The translations under genes were made by a program, and so were the position numbers. DNA of 64,000 bases from an uncultured Bacteroidota bacterium (lineage in GTDB: Bacteria; Bacteroidota; Bacteroidia; Flavobacteriales; Flavobacteriaceae): contig CABXKB010000001.1 in NCBI GenBank assembly GCA_902512755.1, positions 80,356-144,355 of the forward strand, read 5' to 3'. The notes beneath the pieces were generated by a model. That model ran no database searches. It was not told the DNA's origin and worked only from the letters and a program-made list of their open reading frames with translations. Below are positions 22,386 to 30,799 of the stretch, in pieces (positions within the stretch are counted from its first letter, which is position 1; every line of letters begins with the position of its first letter).

Positions 22386-24809
22386 TTAAAATTTGATTTG
22401 TGTACTTAAATAAATATTTCTGTTTGGTGAGGTTATTATACCTGGGCCAGGATATCCCGTTGCTCTACGGGTAAAATAAGCTTCGTTTAAAAAATTATTT
22501 ATTCCAAATTCTAATTTAATTTTATTTAACGTATAGGATCCAGAAAAATCTAATAGTTTGTAACTAGGAATAAGACCAATAACTCCACTCAAATTTCCTT
22601 TAATTGCATTTGATGAATCTGTGTATTGATTTGAAACAAAACTATATTGAAGATTAAGTGCTAAATTTTTGTATCCAAACTGAAGACCTGTTTTAATGTT
22701 ATTTTCCGGTACAAATTCAACATTCTTACCAATTATTCCTGGAGTAGAAGATTCAGTATATTTTGATTTGATAAATGAATAATTTAAAAAGCTTTTTAAT
22801 GAATATATTGTATTATCAAAATTCAGTAACTCTGAAATATTTAAATCTATTAATGATTCTAAGCCATTCAGTCTTGCATTCCCCACATTTCCACGTTCGC
22901 TTTTAACACTTCCGTCTTGAAAAACTTTTTGAATAAAACCAATTCTATCTTGATATGCTATGTGGAAAAAATTTATATCAAATGAAATTATTTTATTTAT
23001 TTTTCCTCTAATTCCTAAATCAAGAGTATAACCTTTTTCATCTGTGATATTTGGGTTAATTGCAAAAGCTGGATTAATAATGCTTATATCGGTGAAAGTA
23101 ACTGATCGGTAGTTTTGGGAACCATTCCCATAAATTTCAAGAGAATTAGGTGTTTTATAACTCAACCCAATTCCAAGTAGAATGAAAGATCTTTGACGTT
23201 CCTCTTCTGAATTTAGGGTTTCATTGAAAATAACATTTCCAGCTGCATCAGTGTTAATTTTTTGATAACTTCCCATAGTTGAGGTAAGAATATTTTCATA
23301 TCTGATTCCAGGTGTAATTGAAAAGTCATCGTTCAAATAAAAAATATTTTCCGAAAACAGTGCAATATTTTTATTGGGATAAATATAATTTGATTGTTTA
23401 CTATATCTAGGGTATTGTTCTTTATAGAATGAAAAATCAGGATCTGATAATGCTGATCCTGGTCCTTGAGCGGATGTATTTCGAGCCCTGTAATATTTTC
23501 CTCCTAAAAGTAAAACTGATTGATTATTTCCAAGGGTATAGTTTTGCAGCCACTTTAATTCAACTCCATAATTGTTAAAATCGCCTTTAATTAGGTCTCT
23601 TTCCTGATTAGGATCTATTTGACTTACACGATTTGATCGAAACCCCACGGAGTTACGTTGAGCATTTAAACCAAAAACATTTAGACTTAAATTTGAATTT
23701 TCTGAGAAACCATGTTCAAATTTTAAATTGTATAAAAACCAATATAGCCCAAACCAATTCCTTTTTCTATTGCTTTGATAAGGATTTTCTTGAAAAAGAT
23801 CATCAGTAAGTCCTCCTGCCTGTTGAGCTAAATAATCGAGATAAGTTACTTCTGCACTAACCTTTGTATCCTTAGAGATATCATGACTTAATTTAAAAAA
23901 GAAATTAGAAGAATTAAATTTTGAGTTGGGTCTAAATCCATTACCTTTTTTTAAATTAAAAAAACTAGCATATCGCCATTTTCCGAGTCGGCCATTCATT
24001 TGAGTAAAATTTGTGTAAAGGCCGTTCGAACCAAGTGTATTTCTTGTTAATAAACTAATTGGACGGTAAGTTGTTGTTTCTTTAAGTTTAAAATTTAACA
24101 ATCCTCCAAATTGTGTTCCATATTGTAAAGAAGCTGCTCCTCGGATAACCTGTATTTCTTCTAAAGCCTCTGCTGGCGGCGTATAATAACTTTCTGGATA
24201 ACCTAATACATCTGCGCTTATGTCATAATTGTTTTGACGAGTATTGAAATTAGAAGTTCGATTTGGATCTAATCCTCTGCCTCCAATATGCAATTGAAGT
24301 CCAGCATCATCATTTTGATATATATTCAATCCAGAAATTTGATTGAATATCTGTCTAGCGTTGTTTGATGCAAGATTTGCCATTGATTGTTCTACAAGAA
24401 TGACTTCAGTTTTCTTGCCAGCATAGATCGCTGTTTTTTCAAAGTCTTTCATTCTTTTTAGTGCAAAAATATCTTTCTTTTTTGCATTTAAAATAATCTC
24501 ATTTAATTTTTCTAAACGTCGTGGAATAATAATATTCATGGTGCTTTTATCATTAAAATCAATTTCTTTTTCAATAATTGAATAATCGTTTGAAATAAAA
24601 ACATAAGTAGCTTTAGAAGTTTTACTTTTAATTACAAACTTTTCACCTTCTTCAATTTCATTAATAAAGCCCTCATTTTTATTATATACTTTAATAAAAG
24701 CTTTCAAGTCATCCTTTTCTTCAAGTTTAATGATACATTCGACACTGAATTGAGCATAGCTATTGAAGCTAATGATTAAAAATAATAGACTATAAACCGT
24801 ATATTTCAT
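22386..24809 (-). CDS. TonB-dependent receptor (FecA/siderophore-type)
   Basis: This 807-residue outer-membrane transporter has a signal peptide (MKYTVYSLLFLIISFNSYAQ), a short carboxypeptidase-regulatory-like segment, and a plug with LASNNARQIFNQISGLNIYQ, HIGGRGLDPNRTSNFNTRQN and EEIQVIRGAASLQYGTQFGG. The barrel contains NSLEIYGNGSQNYRSVTFTD and a final GYPGPGIITSPNRNIYLSTQ IKF end. The pattern matches Fe3+-dicitrate/siderophore receptors. The start lies 20 nt inside the HTTM gene, showing tight coupling. With imelysin-type and PepSY proteins in the operon, iron or another metal complex is the likely ligand. Confidence 0.93.
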   Translation of the reverse strand: MKYTVYSLLFLIISFNSYAQFSVECIIKLEEKDDLKAFIKVYNKNEGFINEIEEGEKFVIKSKTSKATYVFISNDYSIIEKEIDFNDKSTMNIIIPRRLEKLNEIILNAKKKDIFALKRMKDFEKTAIYAGKKTEVILVEQSMANLASNNARQIFNQISGLNIYQNDDAGLQLHIGGRGLDPNRTSNFNTRQNNYDISADVLGYPESYYTPPAEALEEIQVIRGAASLQYGTQFGGLLNFKLKETTTYRPISLLTRNTLGSNGLYTNFTQMNGRLGKWRYASFFNLKKGNGFRPNSKFNSSNFFFKLSHDISKDTKVSAEVTYLDYLAQQAGGLTDDLFQENPYQSNRKRNWFGLYWFLYNLKFEHGFSENSNLSLNVFGLNAQRNSVGFRSNRVSQIDPNQERDLIKGDFNNYGVELKWLQNYTLGNNQSVLLLGGKYYRARNTSAQGPGSALSDPDFSFYKEQYPRYSKQSNYIYPNKNIALFSENIFYLNDDFSITPGIRYENILTSTMGSYQKINTDAAGNVIFNETLNSEEERQRSFILLGIGLSYKTPNSLEIYGNGSQNYRSVTFTDISIINPAFAINPNITDEKGYTLDLGIRGKINKIISFDINFFHIAYQDRIGFIQKVFQDGSVKSERGNVGNARLNGLESLIDLNISELLNFDNTIYSLKSFLNYSFIKSKYTESSTPGIIGKNVEFVPENNIKTGLQFGYKNLALNLQYSFVSNQYTDSSNAIKGNLSGVIGLIPSYKLLDFSGSYTLNKIKLEFGINNFLNEAYFTRRATGYPGPGIITSPNRNIYLSTQIKF

Positions 24810-26160
24810 CTTTCAATGGTAATATCCATTTTTTATTTTCAAAGGATTCGATTTGTTTATTAAGATCAATATTAGGATCAATAAATCGTTGACTTGGACG
24901 CCCATTCAAGGCAACAAAACTATCCGCGAATATTTGAATATTTTCATGACCTTGGTTTTCAAAATGATGAGCCAAATAATGAGCATATTCTAATATGAAG
25001 TCAGGCTGAAAGCTCATTTGTTTTTCCTGGAATGAACTCAAAAAATCTGAATTATCAACATAGAATACTTTTTGCGTGACACTGTCTTTAACTTTGAAAG
25101 TAGTATATCCTTTCTTTTCCATAAGCATAACTCTCCAAGAAAAACGATACCCTTGTTCGTTCCAGAACAATTCTCCAGGATAAGCTAAATGTCTAAAAGG
25201 AAAAAGAAGTTGAAAAATAAAAAAGCATATAAAAACAGGAAGAACTAGACCATGATTTTTATGTTTAGAATAAATAGATTTATTATTTACTATCTCACTT
25301 TTATTAATAATATCTCCAATGTTTTTAATAATATTTCTTAGTTGAGAAATCCATTTTTGATGTATTGATTCGTCAAAAAAGATCAATGCGCAAAAAATCA
25401 TTATAAAAGGGAACATTCCAATAGGTGGGAAAAAGATTTTTGTCAACATATGAAAAATAATAACAAATAGAAAAGCAATTTTTCTAGTTTTCTTTGAAAG
25501 CAGAAAAAATGGTATAAACACATCATATAACATCCCGAACCAACTGGCTGCATGATGGATAAAATTTAATTGTAATATCTCGCCTATAATTGGAATGTCA
25601 TATTTAGAGGTAAGCCAAATAGATAGTGGCTGGGCTTCTATTAGCCAATCAGAATTGATTTTTGCAATTCCAGCGTAAAAATACACAATACACAAGAATA
25701 ATTTTAATGCATCAATGTTCCATGCAGGGACTTCATTAACTTTTATATTTTTATCAGCATCTAAAGAGAAGTAACTTGCTGCTGGAAGAAAACATAACAT
25801 AAATGCAACACAGCTTATAAAATAATAATGATTTAAATAGGTAGTTTTATCAATTAACTCGATGTATGTGAATATTAAAAAAAAACTTATGATAGAAAGT
25901 CGATAGCGATAACCAAGTATGATTCCTATGCTTGATATAATGCAAATAGAATAAAGGAGATAATTAAAAACTCCTAAATCATTGACCCAGAAAAAACCGA
26001 AGTATTTAAAATGAAATTTAGGAGTGATATAAAGTGTTTCTATCCAATCATTCGCCCAAAAACGAACTAAAGCAATTAGCATCAAAAGGCCAAATAGAAT
26101 GCGAAAAACAGCTAATGGGGCAGGATGTAAGGTGGCTTCTTTGAAATATTTTCTAAGCAT
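24790..26160 (-). CDS. HTTM protein, vitamin K-dependent gamma-carboxylase homologue
   Basis: This 456-residue polytopic membrane protein has the HTTM core with about seven to eight hydrophobic segments up to residue 260 and one more near 305, then a soluble C-terminal domain. It keeps the key positions of gamma-glutamyl carboxylase: LNHYYF (His111, compare human His160), YFYAGIAKINSDWL (Lys167, compare the catalytic-base Lys218), and FHMLTKIFFPPIGMFPFIM (His237). FRHLAYPGELFWNEQGYRFS is the conserved lumenal-domain opening. The animal enzyme carboxylates Glu to Gla using vitamin K hydroquinone and CO2; menaquinol could serve here. It lies between an imelysin lipoprotein gene (42 bp upstream) and a TonB receptor (20-nt overlap). 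Confidence 0.88.
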   Translation of the reverse strand: MLRKYFKEATLHPAPLAVFRILFGLLMLIALVRFWANDWIETLYITPKFHFKYFGFFWVNDLGVFNYLLYSICIISSIGIILGYRYRLSIISFFLIFTYIELIDKTTYLNHYYFISCVAFMLCFLPAASYFSLDADKNIKVNEVPAWNIDALKLFLCIVYFYAGIAKINSDWLIEAQPLSIWLTSKYDIPIIGEILQLNFIHHAASWFGMLYDVFIPFFLLSKKTRKIAFLFVIIFHMLTKIFFPPIGMFPFIMIFCALIFFDESIHQKWISQLRNIIKNIGDIINKSEIVNNKSIYSKHKNHGLVLPVFICFFIFQLLFPFRHLAYPGELFWNEQGYRFSWRVMLMEKKGYTTFKVKDSVTQKVFYVDNSDFLSSFQEKQMSFQPDFILEYAHYLAHHFENQGHENIQIFADSFVALNGRPSQRFIDPNIDLNKQIESFENKKWILPLKDEIYGL

Positions 26161-26202
26161 TGTTCTAATAGCTCTTAATCCAAAATAATATATTTAATTT
26201 AA

Positions 26203-27393
26203 TTAATCTCCATCAGCATCTGCATAGTCAACGCTGATATTAAGTTTTTGCAACATGTCAACTTTAAGCATAACAACAGTTTTTTGAATTGCATCATAGG
26301 TGGCTAACATCTGATTGTTATTCTCTTCAATTTGTAATTTAAAATTGTCATTAAGTTCTAATATTTTATCTTTTGCTATTTTTAATTGATTATTTATTCG
26401 TTCACTTAGCTTGTCATCAATATCTGTTTCTAAATAATCTAAATATTGTTTTAAACTTAAGCCAATCTCTTCAGGATCATCATAATGTTTGCCATTAAAA
26501 AATTGTTCTATTGCTTTACCGGCTTCTAGCGATAGTAGTTTAGAATAGTTTTCACCATAATAGGATTCAATTCTATCTGGAAGCGGTTTTCCAGAGAAAA
26601 CACCTGCAGGTATGCCAAATTTATTTGCACGATACCCTTTTTCAAAATAAAATATAAAGTCATTTATAATTAGATTAATACTTGAAGTTGCTGTATTATC
26701 AGTAGATTCTATAAATGATTCCCGGTAAGATCCTTCCCACTGGGTTTTTACCTGATTTGTTAATTCAACCATTTGGGAGATAATATCATTTAGATAAGTG
26801 CCGTAGTTAAGGCTGCTATCAGAATATTTTGCAGTGATCTTATTTTCGTTTTCATCAATACCAAATAATAGATAGTCCAAAGCTGAAAAACCTTGAGAGG
26901 AAAAATTAGAGCTTTTATCTAGATCATAATTTTTATTAGAAATATTGTTTTCAATCCTATCAATATTAACAGGATAAAGATTCATTCTGTTTTTAAAATA
27001 AATTTCTTCAGCAATTCCAATGTCAAACATTTCTATGTATTGCCATTTTAAGTAACTAATTAACCAAATTTCTTTTAAACTGTTTAAGTTATCAATTGTA
27101 GGAGTATTTGCAAACGTTTTAGAGACTTCTTGAAATTCTGTAAGTGAATTTTGAAAATTGGTTATTGACGGTATAATTATTTTATCAGCCCAATTAGTTA
27201 ACATCTCTTTATGGTCGAAAGAAATAGTTGTAGTAGTATTTTGAGAATTGCTATTGTTTGAGTCATTTTCTGATTCTGTTGCTTCGTTAGAAGATGTTAC
27301 AACTTCAGTTTCTATAGTTTCTTCTATATCATTAGAGCAATGATTTAATAATAACATTAATAAAACCGGAAAAAGTAATATATGTTTTTTCAT
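26203..27393 (-). CDS. Imelysin-like (peptidase M75 family) lipoprotein
   Basis: The 396-residue product begins with a lipoprotein-type signal (MKKHILLFPVLLMLLLNHCS, Cys19). A linker with seven Glu within residues 24-42 and a Ser/Asn/Thr-rich stretch follows, then an all-helical imelysin domain (about 65-396: MLTNWADKIIIPSITNFQNS, LKEIWLISYLKWQYIEMFDI). The family motif GxHxxE appears as GFSALDYLLFG (168-178), lacking His and Glu, so protease activity is unlikely. Imelysin proteins are linked to iron uptake. ATG 27393 is the natural start; an upstream in-frame start would precede the signal and run through the 27405-27432 hairpin. It lies between DUF4856 and HTTM genes. Confidence 0.88.
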   Translation of the reverse strand: MKKHILLFPVLLMLLLNHCSNDIEETIETEVVTSSNEATESENDSNNSNSQNTTTTISFDHKEMLTNWADKIIIPSITNFQNSLTEFQEVSKTFANTPTIDNLNSLKEIWLISYLKWQYIEMFDIGIAEEIYFKNRMNLYPVNIDRIENNISNKNYDLDKSSNFSSQGFSALDYLLFGIDENENKITAKYSDSSLNYGTYLNDIISQMVELTNQVKTQWEGSYRESFIESTDNTATSSINLIINDFIFYFEKGYRANKFGIPAGVFSGKPLPDRIESYYGENYSKLLSLEAGKAIEQFFNGKHYDDPEEIGLSLKQYLDYLETDIDDKLSERINNQLKIAKDKILELNDNFKLQIEENNNQMLATYDAIQKTVVMLKVDMLQKLNISVDYADADGD

Positions 27394-27396
27394 AAT

Positions 27397-27432
27397 AAAA
27401 AAGAGCAAGTGTTTTTTTAAAAAAACACTTGC
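27397..27432 (-). terminator. Perfect 28-nt palindrome with T tract between DUF4856 and imelysin genes
   Basis: 27405-27432 is a perfect palindrome: GCAAGTG, seven T, seven A, CACTTGC. On the minus strand it is followed by TCTTTTTTATT. It has terminator form but lies inside the operon, so it may attenuate transcription and make the first gene more abundant than the rest. Confidence 0.7.
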
Positions 27433-27497
27433 ATCTAAGGAGCTATTAAACTTCAATTATTAACAAGTTTATAGGTTTATGGTTATAGCTCTTTCTT

Positions 27498-28751
27498 TTA
27501 GGGCAATGTTAATCCAGTAGCTGAAGCAACTTCAGCAGCCATGACAGTTAGTTCATCAGCTGTTCTTCCCCAGAATCCTCCATCACCAGCAGAAAGCCTA
27601 CCAAGAAGATCATTTACCTCTTCGTTGGTCATGTAGGGATTCCCTGATGAGTCTTTTGTAAACTGAAGACCTATTATGAAACCATAAGCTTCAGATAAAG
27701 CATGTAAAGCATCTGCCCAATCTCCATTTGTAATATCTTCAGCTCCATCAACTAAATAAGATTGTGCTTTATAGCCAACCACTTTAGATATTTCTGCTGA
27801 AATTATACCTGCTTGTTTGTCACGTTCTGTATAATCTTTATTTACAATAGCAGCTCTACCAGCAATAAAGGCCTTATAAATCTTATCGCTAATACCCTCT
27901 TCGTTAGATTGAGAGTTTATTTTATTTAAATAGTAATTTAAGTTTGCAGTGTCTCTTCCTGAGGCTGGATCGCCTAGACCCGACTTAAATTGACTATCTA
28001 AGCCATATAAATATCCAAAACCTTCATCCCAGTAGTGTTCCATCTTGGTAATTGAATTTTCAGTTTCACCTGGATATGTGTAGCCATAAATTCCAGCATC
28101 GTTATCTTCTCGAGCACCGTCAAGTTTTGAAAATGATAAATAGTTGTTAACTATTTGATCTACTTGAAGTGCTCCAATCAATCCCTTCGAAAATACCTGA
28201 TTTAATTCGAAGCCTTTAGCTGTAACCTTCACAGTTCGAGAACCATCCGCTTCTGTATAAGATCCTGCAATACCGGAAGCGGCAGTTGTTTCAGCAATTA
28301 CAGCTGGAGCAACAACTGTTGTAAAATCATTGATCCATCCATCAAAGAGTGGTTTTACTGTTGCAGAAGCCACAGGGGATGCAGCTGTTTTTCCACGCAC
28401 ATTTTTCCCACTAGCATCAAGGGTAGGGTCTGTGAAGCCTGTTCCAGAGGCAAACATAGTGTCAATTTGATCTTTAGTATAATCAGTATTATTCATAGCT
28501 GACTTTAGTTCAGTAGCCATTCCAACTCTTGCTGTTTGACCAGTATAGAAAACTGTCGAAACTCCACCTCTAGTAAATGAATACTCTTCAGGTAGTATAT
28601 AAACATTTTCTACAACTGTAACAGTTTCAACTTCTGTAACAGTAACTGTTTCAGTCACTATTTTTTCTACTTCTACAATTTCGGTAATTGTCTCTGTCTC
28701 AGTACAACCTATTGCAAAAAGCATTATAAGTGTTAAATACATTTTTTTCAT
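27498..28751 (-). CDS. DUF4856 family lipoprotein (imelysin-associated)
   Basis: The 417-residue product has a clear lipoprotein signal (MKKMYLTLIMLFAIGCTE, Cys16). The first 32 residues of the mature chain are an unusual Thr/Val/Glu low-complexity stretch with nine Glu (residues 18-48). The folded part contains YSFTRGGVSTVFYTGQTARV, MEHYWDEGFGYLYG and ALSEAYGFIIGLQF, matching DUF4856, a helical family related to imelysin and found beside it in Bacteroidota. It is probably a periplasmic or surface metal-binding lipoprotein (inference). It is the first gene of the operon behind a well-formed promoter. Confidence 0.85.
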   Translation of the reverse strand: MKKMYLTLIMLFAIGCTETETITEIVEVEKIVTETVTVTEVETVTVVENVYILPEEYSFTRGGVSTVFYTGQTARVGMATELKSAMNNTDYTKDQIDTMFASGTGFTDPTLDASGKNVRGKTAASPVASATVKPLFDGWINDFTTVVAPAVIAETTAASGIAGSYTEADGSRTVKVTAKGFELNQVFSKGLIGALQVDQIVNNYLSFSKLDGAREDNDAGIYGYTYPGETENSITKMEHYWDEGFGYLYGLDSQFKSGLGDPASGRDTANLNYYLNKINSQSNEEGISDKIYKAFIAGRAAIVNKDYTERDKQAGIISAEISKVVGYKAQSYLVDGAEDITNGDWADALHALSEAYGFIIGLQFTKDSSGNPYMTNEEVNDLLGRLSAGDGGFWGRTADELTVMAAEVASATGLTLP

Positions 28752-28762
28752 AATTAATTTTA

Positions 28763-28841
28763 TTAAGATTAAGTCTAAATAGATTCGGCAAATATACTTC
28801 CCATATGTTTATTATCAAAATTTATTTAGATTAATTATAAA
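28763..28841 (-). promoter_or_regulatory. Two operator-like imperfect palindromes flanking the DUF4856 operon promoter
   Basis: 28763-28779 reads TTAAGA-TTAAG-TCTAAA and 28825-28841 reads TTTAGA-TTAAT-TATAAA. Both fit an approximate palindrome TTTAGA-N5-TCTAAA. One lies just downstream of the expected transcription start and one just upstream of the -33 element, a layout suited to repression, for example by a DtxR-type metal regulator. Only these two sites were compared, so the motif is a hypothesis. Confidence 0.35.
28789..28818 (-). promoter_or_regulatory. Promoter of the DUF4856-imelysin-HTTM-TonB receptor operon
   Basis: On the minus strand TTG (28818-28816) and TATATTTG (28796-28789) are separated by 19 bp, the same geometry as the tRNA-His promoter. 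The first ATG of the operon is 38 bp further on. Confidence 0.65.
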
Positions 28842-28857
28842 TAGAAGAAGAAATAAG

Positions 28858-28885
28858 AAAAAACTGGTGCTTAAGAAAGCACCAG
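28858..28885 (-). terminator. Intrinsic terminator upstream of the DUF4856 operon promoter
   Basis: CTGGTGCTT (28864-28872) and AAGCACCAG (28877-28885) form a perfect 9-bp stem with a 4-nt loop. On the minus strand a run of six T follows. It therefore ends a minus-strand transcript coming from 28900-29200. Confidence 0.8.
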
Positions 28886-28915
28886 CCGCCAATAAGTTAA
28901 ATATCTATTTTAGAC

Positions 28916-29164
28916 TTAATGGCTTAATATTGAATTTTGATTCCATGAGAAACAGAAAATTTCTTTAGAAGCAAAGCTTGGATTAGAGTAATTGTTAGAT
29001 TTGACGAATGGGGAATTAAAGTAAAATGAGAATTTGGCAAGGGTCCTTTTATAAAAAATCTTATCACATAAATTATCAAACTGTAAAGTTTTAAGATCCT
29101 TAATGCAGGTATATTTATTTTGAAGGTTTTCAAAATTTATGCGCGATGTAATTTCTATGATCAT
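28916..29164 (-). CDS. Small open frame in front of a terminator, uncertain
   Basis: An 82-residue frame starts MIIEITSRINFENLQNKYTC and ends FCFSWNQNSILSH. It shows no family motif. It is listed only because the strong minus-strand terminator at 28858 implies a transcript here. A second minus frame at 28924-29133 overlaps it and ends in SVSHGIKIQY, reminiscent of an outer-membrane protein end, so this could instead be a decayed gene or a small RNA. The rest of 28886-29292 shows nothing recognisable. Confidence 0.2.
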   Translation of the reverse strand: MIIEITSRINFENLQNKYTCIKDLKTLQFDNLCDKIFYKRTLAKFSFYFNSPFVKSNNYSNPSFASKEIFCFSWNQNSILSH

Positions 29165-29292
29165 TATATTATGATTTAAATTTAACAAGTAATTGGCTTA
29201 GAATAAATATAAATTAGCTTGAAAGTTTTAGTTAGTTTATGAAATAAAAATTTACTTTTTTTAATAATAATGATTTTAGGCTTTAAAATTCT

Positions 29293-29300
29293 TATATTTG
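29293..29300 (+). promoter_or_regulatory. -7 element of guaB
   Basis: TATATTTG matches the TAnnTTTG consensus and is followed by CAT as in the tgt promoter. It lies 28 bp before the guaB ATG. No TTG is visible at the -33 distance. Confidence 0.45.
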
Positions 29301-29328
29301 CATGCAATTAATTATAAATTAATTGTTT

Positions 29329-30798
29329 ATGACTTCCAATAAGTTTTTAGGACAAGGTTTGACCTATGATGATGTTCTTTTAGTACCAGCATTTTCTGAA
29401 ACACTACCTAGAGAGGTTTCCTTAAAATCTCGCTTTAGTAAAAATATCCCATTAAATATACCTGTAATATCTGCTGCAATGGACACTGTCACTGAAAGTA
29501 AAATGGCAATTGCTATGGCACGTGAGGGCGGAATCGGAGTATTGCATAAAAACATGACTATTGAAGAACAAGCGATAAAAGTTCGAGCAGTTAAGCGCTC
29601 TGAATCGGGAATGATTATTGATCCAGTCACCTTGCCTGAAACAGCTCTTGTTTCAGATGCTAACCTAAATATGAATCAATACAAAATTGGAGGGATTCCG
29701 ATTATAGACTCTCATAACAAACTTATTGGTATTGTCACTAACCGTGATCTGCGTTTTGAAAAAAACAATAAGCGACCAATAAAAGAAGTCATGACGAGTT
29801 CAAATTTGATCACTGTAGATGAGGGAACCTCCTTACAAGATGCTGAACAAATTTTGCAAAAACATAAAATTGAAAAATTGCCAGTGGTTGCTAAGGACGA
29901 CACACTAGTCGGTTTGATTACATTTCGTGATATTACAAAACATTCCACCAAGCCTAATGCTAATAAAGATCGATTTGGTCGCCTTCGAGTTGCGGCAGCA
30001 GTAGGCATTACCTCAGACGTTCTTGATCGAATTAAGGCTCTTGATCAGTCAGGGGTTGACGCTATTGTTATTGACACAGCACATGGTCACAGTAAGGGGG
30101 TAGGGGAAATTGTAAAAAAAGTCAAAAATCATTTCAAGAATTTAGATATAGTAGTTGGTAATATTGCTACTGGTGATGCCGCAAAGTATCTTGTTGATAT
30201 TGGCGCAGATGGAGTGAAAGTTGGCATCGGTCCTGGCTCTATTTGTACAACAAGAGTTATTGCAGGTGTTGGTTACCCTCAGCTTTCAGCTATTATTGAA
30301 GTTTCTAAAGCATTAAAAGGCGCTGACGTTCCTATTATTGCTGATGGTGGAATTCGCTTTACAGGAGATATACCAAAAGCTATTGCTGCTGGAGCTGATT
30401 CTGTTATGCTTGGATCTTTATTGGCAGGAACTCGAGAATCTCCGGGTGAAACGGTTATATATGAAGGGAGGAAATATAAAACCTATCGAGGAATGGGGTC
30501 TGTAGAAGCTATGAAAATGGGTAGTAAAGATCGTTACTTTCAAGATGTTGAAGATGATTTAAAAAAACTTGTTCCTGAAGGAATCGTAGGAAGAGTTCCA
30601 TTTAAAGGCGACTTAAATGAAAGCATCCATCAATTTGTTGGAGGTCTTCGCGCAGGCATGGGTTATTGTGGAGCTAAGGATATTAAAACATTAAAGTGTA
30701 ACGGACAATTTATTACTATAACATCTGCAGGTATGCGTGAATCCCATCCACACAACATCAGTGTGACTAAAGAAGCACCGAATTATAGCCCAAGTTAA
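29329..30798 (+). CDS. guaB: Inosine-5'-monophosphate dehydrogenase
   Basis: This enzyme oxidises IMP to XMP with NAD, the committed step of GMP synthesis. The 489-residue chain has the barrel N-terminus ([14 protein letters not shown]), a pair of CBS domains at about residues 95-210 ([40 protein letters not shown]), the catalytic cysteine loop [15 protein letters not shown] (near residue 306), and [18 protein letters not shown] and [11 protein letters not shown] 29329 is preferred over a TTG two codons upstream. It converges with the T9SS-domain gene, only 1 bp apart. Confidence 0.98.
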   Translation: MTSNKFLGQGLTYDDVLLVPAFSETLPREVSLKSRFSKNIPLNIPVISAAMDTVTESKMAIAMAREGGIGVLHKNMTIEEQAIKVRAVKRSESGMIIDPVTLPETALVSDANLNMNQYKIGGIPIIDSHNKLIGIVTNRDLRFEKNNKRPIKEVMTSSNLITVDEGTSLQDAEQILQKHKIEKLPVVAKDDTLVGLITFRDITKHSTKPNANKDRFGRLRVAAAVGITSDVLDRIKALDQSGVDAIVIDTAHGHSKGVGEIVKKVKNHFKNLDIVVGNIATGDAAKYLVDIGADGVKVGIGPGSICTTRVIAGVGYPQLSAIIEVSKALKGADVPIIADGGIRFTGDIPKAIAAGADSVMLGSLLAGTRESPGETVIYEGRKYKTYRGMGSVEAMKMGSKDRYFQDVEDDLKKLVPEGIVGRVPFKGDLNESIHQFVGGLRAGMGYCGAKDIKTLKCNGQFITITSAGMRESHPHNISVTKEAPNYSPS

Positions 30799-30799
30799 T

